In this document: positions 62,078 to 64,000 of the stretch, piece by piece | Layout of the letters: each line of letters starts with the position of its first letter | How positions within the stretch are numbered: position 1 is the first letter of the stretch | NCBI GenBank assembly: GCA_001708385.1 | Contig: CP012388.1 | Location: 124,001 to 188,000, forward strand | DNA length: 64,000 nucleotides | Direction: 5' to 3' | Origin: Flavobacterium psychrophilum | GTDB taxonomy: Bacteria; Bacteroidota; Bacteroidia; Flavobacteriales; Flavobacteriaceae | The notes under the pieces: generated by a model | The model's input: the letters and a program-made list of their open reading frames with translations, nothing else | Told to the model about the DNA's origin: nothing | Databases searched by the model: none | Translations under genes and position numbers: made by a program

Positions 62078-64000
62078 CTAAGATAATTCTTTTTTTAAGA
62101 AATGAGCCGTGTAGCTTTTTTTGTTTTTTGCCACCTCTTCAGGTGTACCTTTCGCAATAAGCTGTCCCCCGCCTTTACCACCCTCATAACCAATATCTAT
62201 AATGTAGTCTGCCAGTTTTATAACGTCCATATTATGTTCGATAATAAGTACAGTATTTCCTTTGTCAACGAGCTTATTGATAACTTCCATTAATACACGG
62301 ATATCTTCAAAGTGAAGCCCTGTTGTAGGTTCATCAAGAATATAAAAGGTGTTACCTGTATCTTTTTTAGAAAGTTCAGATGCCAGTTTTATACGCTGTG
62401 CCTCTCCACCTGAAAGCGTAGTACTTTGTTGACCCAGTGTAATATAGCCAAGCCCTACATCCTGAATCGTTTTTATTTTTCTGTGAATTTTAGGTATGTT
62501 CTCAAAGAAAGGAACTGCTTCATCTACGGTCATATCCAGCACATCAGATATTGATTTACCTTTAAAGCGGATTTCCAGTGTTTCGCGGTTAAATCGTTTA
62601 CCCTGACATGTTTCACATTCTACATAAACATCCGGAAGGAAACTCATTTCGATAACGCGTAACCCAGAACCTTCGCAGGTTTCACACCGTCCACCGCTCA
62701 CGTTAAAGCTGAAACGTCCCGGTTTGTAACCGCGTATCATAGCTTCAGGCGTTTGTGTAAATAAAGAACGTATCTCAGAGAATACATCGGTATAGGTTGC
62801 CGGGTTAGATCTCGGCGTACGCCCGATAGGTGATTGGTCTATATCAATAACTTTGTCAATATGCTCAAGGCCCCCGATCTTTTTATAAGGCTGTGGTTTC
62901 TTAACGCCATTAAAGAAATGGGCATTAAGGATGGGGTATAGTGTACCATTAATAAGCGTTGACTTACCGCTTCCGGAAACACCCGTTACAGCAATCATTT
63001 TGCCTAACGGAATTTCTATCGAGACATTTTTAAGGTTGTTACCGGTTGCTCCGGAAAGTTTAAGGGTTTTACCATTGCCTTCACGACGTTTTTTAGGAAC
63101 AGCGATTTCTTTTTCGCCGTTAAGGTATGCCGCTGTAAGCGTATGCTCTTTTAATAATTCGGCAGGAGTACCCTGGCTTACTATTTGTCCGCCGAAACGT
63201 CCTGCGGCTGGGCCAATGTCAATAACATAATCGGCACGCTCAATCATGTCTTTATCGTGCTCAACTACAATGACCGAGTTGCCTATATCACGAAGTGATT
63301 CGAGTGATTTTATAAGTTTTTCATTATCACGCTGGTGAAGACCGATACTAGGTTCATCAAGAATATACAATACCCCGACAAGCTGAGAGCCAATCTGTGT
63401 TGCCAGCCTGATACGCTGTGCCTCGCCACCAGAAAGCGATCCCGATCCACGGCTAAGTGACAGGTAATTTAATCCGACATCAACAAGGAAGCTAAGGCGC
63501 GCCTTAATTTCTTTTACTATTTCTATGGCAATAACTTTCTGTTTTTCAGAAAGGTTACTATCAAGGTTTTCAAACCATTCAGCCAGGTCAGAAATATCCA
63601 TAGCCGAAAGTTCAGCAATGTTAAGTCCGTTTACTTTAAAGTTCAGCGATTCCTGCCTAAGCCTTGTGCCGTGGCAAACAGGGCAGTCAATCTCATCCAT
63701 AAAGTCTTTAGCCCAGCGTTTCAGAGAAGCCGATCCGCTTTCATCATACTGACTCTTTATGAAATTTGAGATGCCCTCAAAATCAATTTTATATTCGCGG
63801 TTTACACCAAGTGTTTTAGAATTTACGGTAAACTTTTCCTTTCCACCATTAAGAATCATCTCCATGGCTTCAGTGGGGATTTTATCGATAGCATCCGTCA
63901 GCTTAAAGCCATATTTCTCACCGATGATCTCAATTTGCTTGAAGATCCATGTGCTTTTGTATTCGCCCAATGGTGCAAACCCGCCTTTTTTGATTGTAAG
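62078..64000 (-). CDS. uvrA: Excinuclease ABC subunit A, 3' part
   Basis: The C-terminal 640 residues of UvrA, the damage-recognition ATPase of nucleotide excision repair; the N-terminus lies beyond the right edge. Visible are the end of the first ATPase (LSRGSGSLSGGEAQRIRLATQIGSQLVGVLYILDEPSIGLH in parts), the second Walker A TGVSGSGKST, zinc-finger cysteines (CETCEGSG, CETCQGKRF and the first pair CPVCHGTRL) and the second signature LSGGEAQRIKLASEL with DEPTTGLH. All are intact. The frame continues upstream to base 64000 without a stop. Confidence 0.95.
   Translation of the reverse strand, partial: LTIKKGGFAPLGEYKSTWIFKQIEIIGEKYGFKLTDAIDKIPTEAMEMILNGGKEKFTVNSKTLGVNREYKIDFEGISNFIKSQYDESGSASLKRWAKDFMDEIDCPVCHGTRLRQESLNFKVNGLNIAELSAMDISDLAEWFENLDSNLSEKQKVIAIEIVKEIKARLSFLVDVGLNYLSLSRGSGSLSGGEAQRIRLATQIGSQLVGVLYILDEPSIGLHQRDNEKLIKSLESLRDIGNSVIVVEHDKDMIERADYVIDIGPAAGRFGGQIVSQGTPAELLKEHTLTAAYLNGEKEIAVPKKRREGNGKTLKLSGATGNNLKNVSIEIPLGKMIAVTGVSGSGKSTLINGTLYPILNAHFFNGVKKPQPYKKIGGLEHIDKVIDIDQSPIGRTPRSNPATYTDVFSEIRSLFTQTPEAMIRGYKPGRFSFNVSGGRCETCEGSGLRVIEMSFLPDVYVECETCQGKRFNRETLEIRFKGKSISDVLDMTVDEAVPFFENIPKIHRKIKTIQDVGLGYITLGQQSTTLSGGEAQRIKLASELSKKDTGNTFYILDEPTTGLHFEDIRVLMEVINKLVDKGNTVLIIEHNMDVIKLADYIIDIGYEGGKGGGQLIAKGTPEEVAKNKKSYTAHFLKKELS

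Noticed and set aside
1..64000. CRISPR arrays, tRNA or rRNA genes, insertion sequences, prophage
   Set aside because: No repeat-spacer pattern, cloverleaf, ribosomal sequence, transposase or phage structural gene was seen.

Overview
The window looks like chromosomal DNA of a member of the Bacteroidota, most likely a Flavobacterium-like Flavobacteriaceae. The DNA is AT-rich. Intrinsic terminators are common, and several genes have the Bacteroidota -7 box TAnnTTTG. There is a giant type IX secretion (T9SS) cargo with a gliding-type C-terminal domain, plus lineage-typical gene sets: a fused E1 alpha/beta ketoacid dehydrogenase, a CAL67264-type small membrane protein next to ettA, a ferredoxin/LuxC-like/serC/serA cluster, and OmpA proteins with calcium-binding-type repeats. 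I see no rRNA, tRNA, CRISPR array, IS element or prophage. Most of the window is ordinary core genome with a few accessory loci.

Layout. 1-4.2 kb (minus): 5' part of kdpB, kdpA, kdpF, an unannotated 28-residue membrane peptide, a small kdp-linked protein, and a sigma-54-type response regulator. 4.4-6.2 kb (plus): a processive family-2 glycosyltransferase behind a textbook -24/-12 sigma-54 promoter with a palindromic enhancer-like site. 6.2-10.3 kb: DoxX-like membrane protein, Crp/Fnr regulator plus SDR enzyme, DUF808 membrane protein. 10.5-18.6 kb (minus): 1988-residue T9SS adhesin-like protein and a TPR/LuxR-type sensor-regulator. 18.8-23.4 kb: lysine-rich microprotein, Nudix-fold regulator without catalytic residues, two unknown genes, BrkB-like membrane protein, an orphan gene with long flanking spacers.

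23.8-32.1 kb (plus) is the most interesting region: a five-gene set of HEAT-repeat membrane protein, processive glycosyltransferase, TPR plus outer-membrane barrel (YaiO-like) protein, DUF4838 lipoprotein and DUF1573 lipoprotein. Its architecture parallels Pga/Pel-type synthase-dependent exopolysaccharide machines (inner-membrane synthase, periplasmic TPR scaffold joined to an outer-membrane pore, secreted carbohydrate-active protein) but the parts differ. I infer an exopolysaccharide synthesis and export system.

32.3-64 kb is mainly housekeeping: yciO, serA/serC with a LuxC-like acyl-CoA reductase and a divergent ferredoxin, ychF, a DUF2459 protein, a transglutaminase-like secreted protein behind a second sigma-54-like element, topoisomerase IV (parE-parC), an OmpA lipoprotein, a glycosyltransferase with an overlapping HsdR-N-like nuclease-fold gene, holA, ettA, an OmpA/OprF-like porin, an aldehyde dehydrogenase, the E1 fusion, a catalytically degenerate M1-peptidase/barrel fusion, a LOG-family protein, and uvrA running off the right end.

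Several start codons were set from signal peptides, family starts, promoter boxes and terminators (serC, LuxC-like gene, BrkB, TPR/LuxR gene, OmpA lipoprotein, aldehyde dehydrogenase, 33.1 kb hypothetical).
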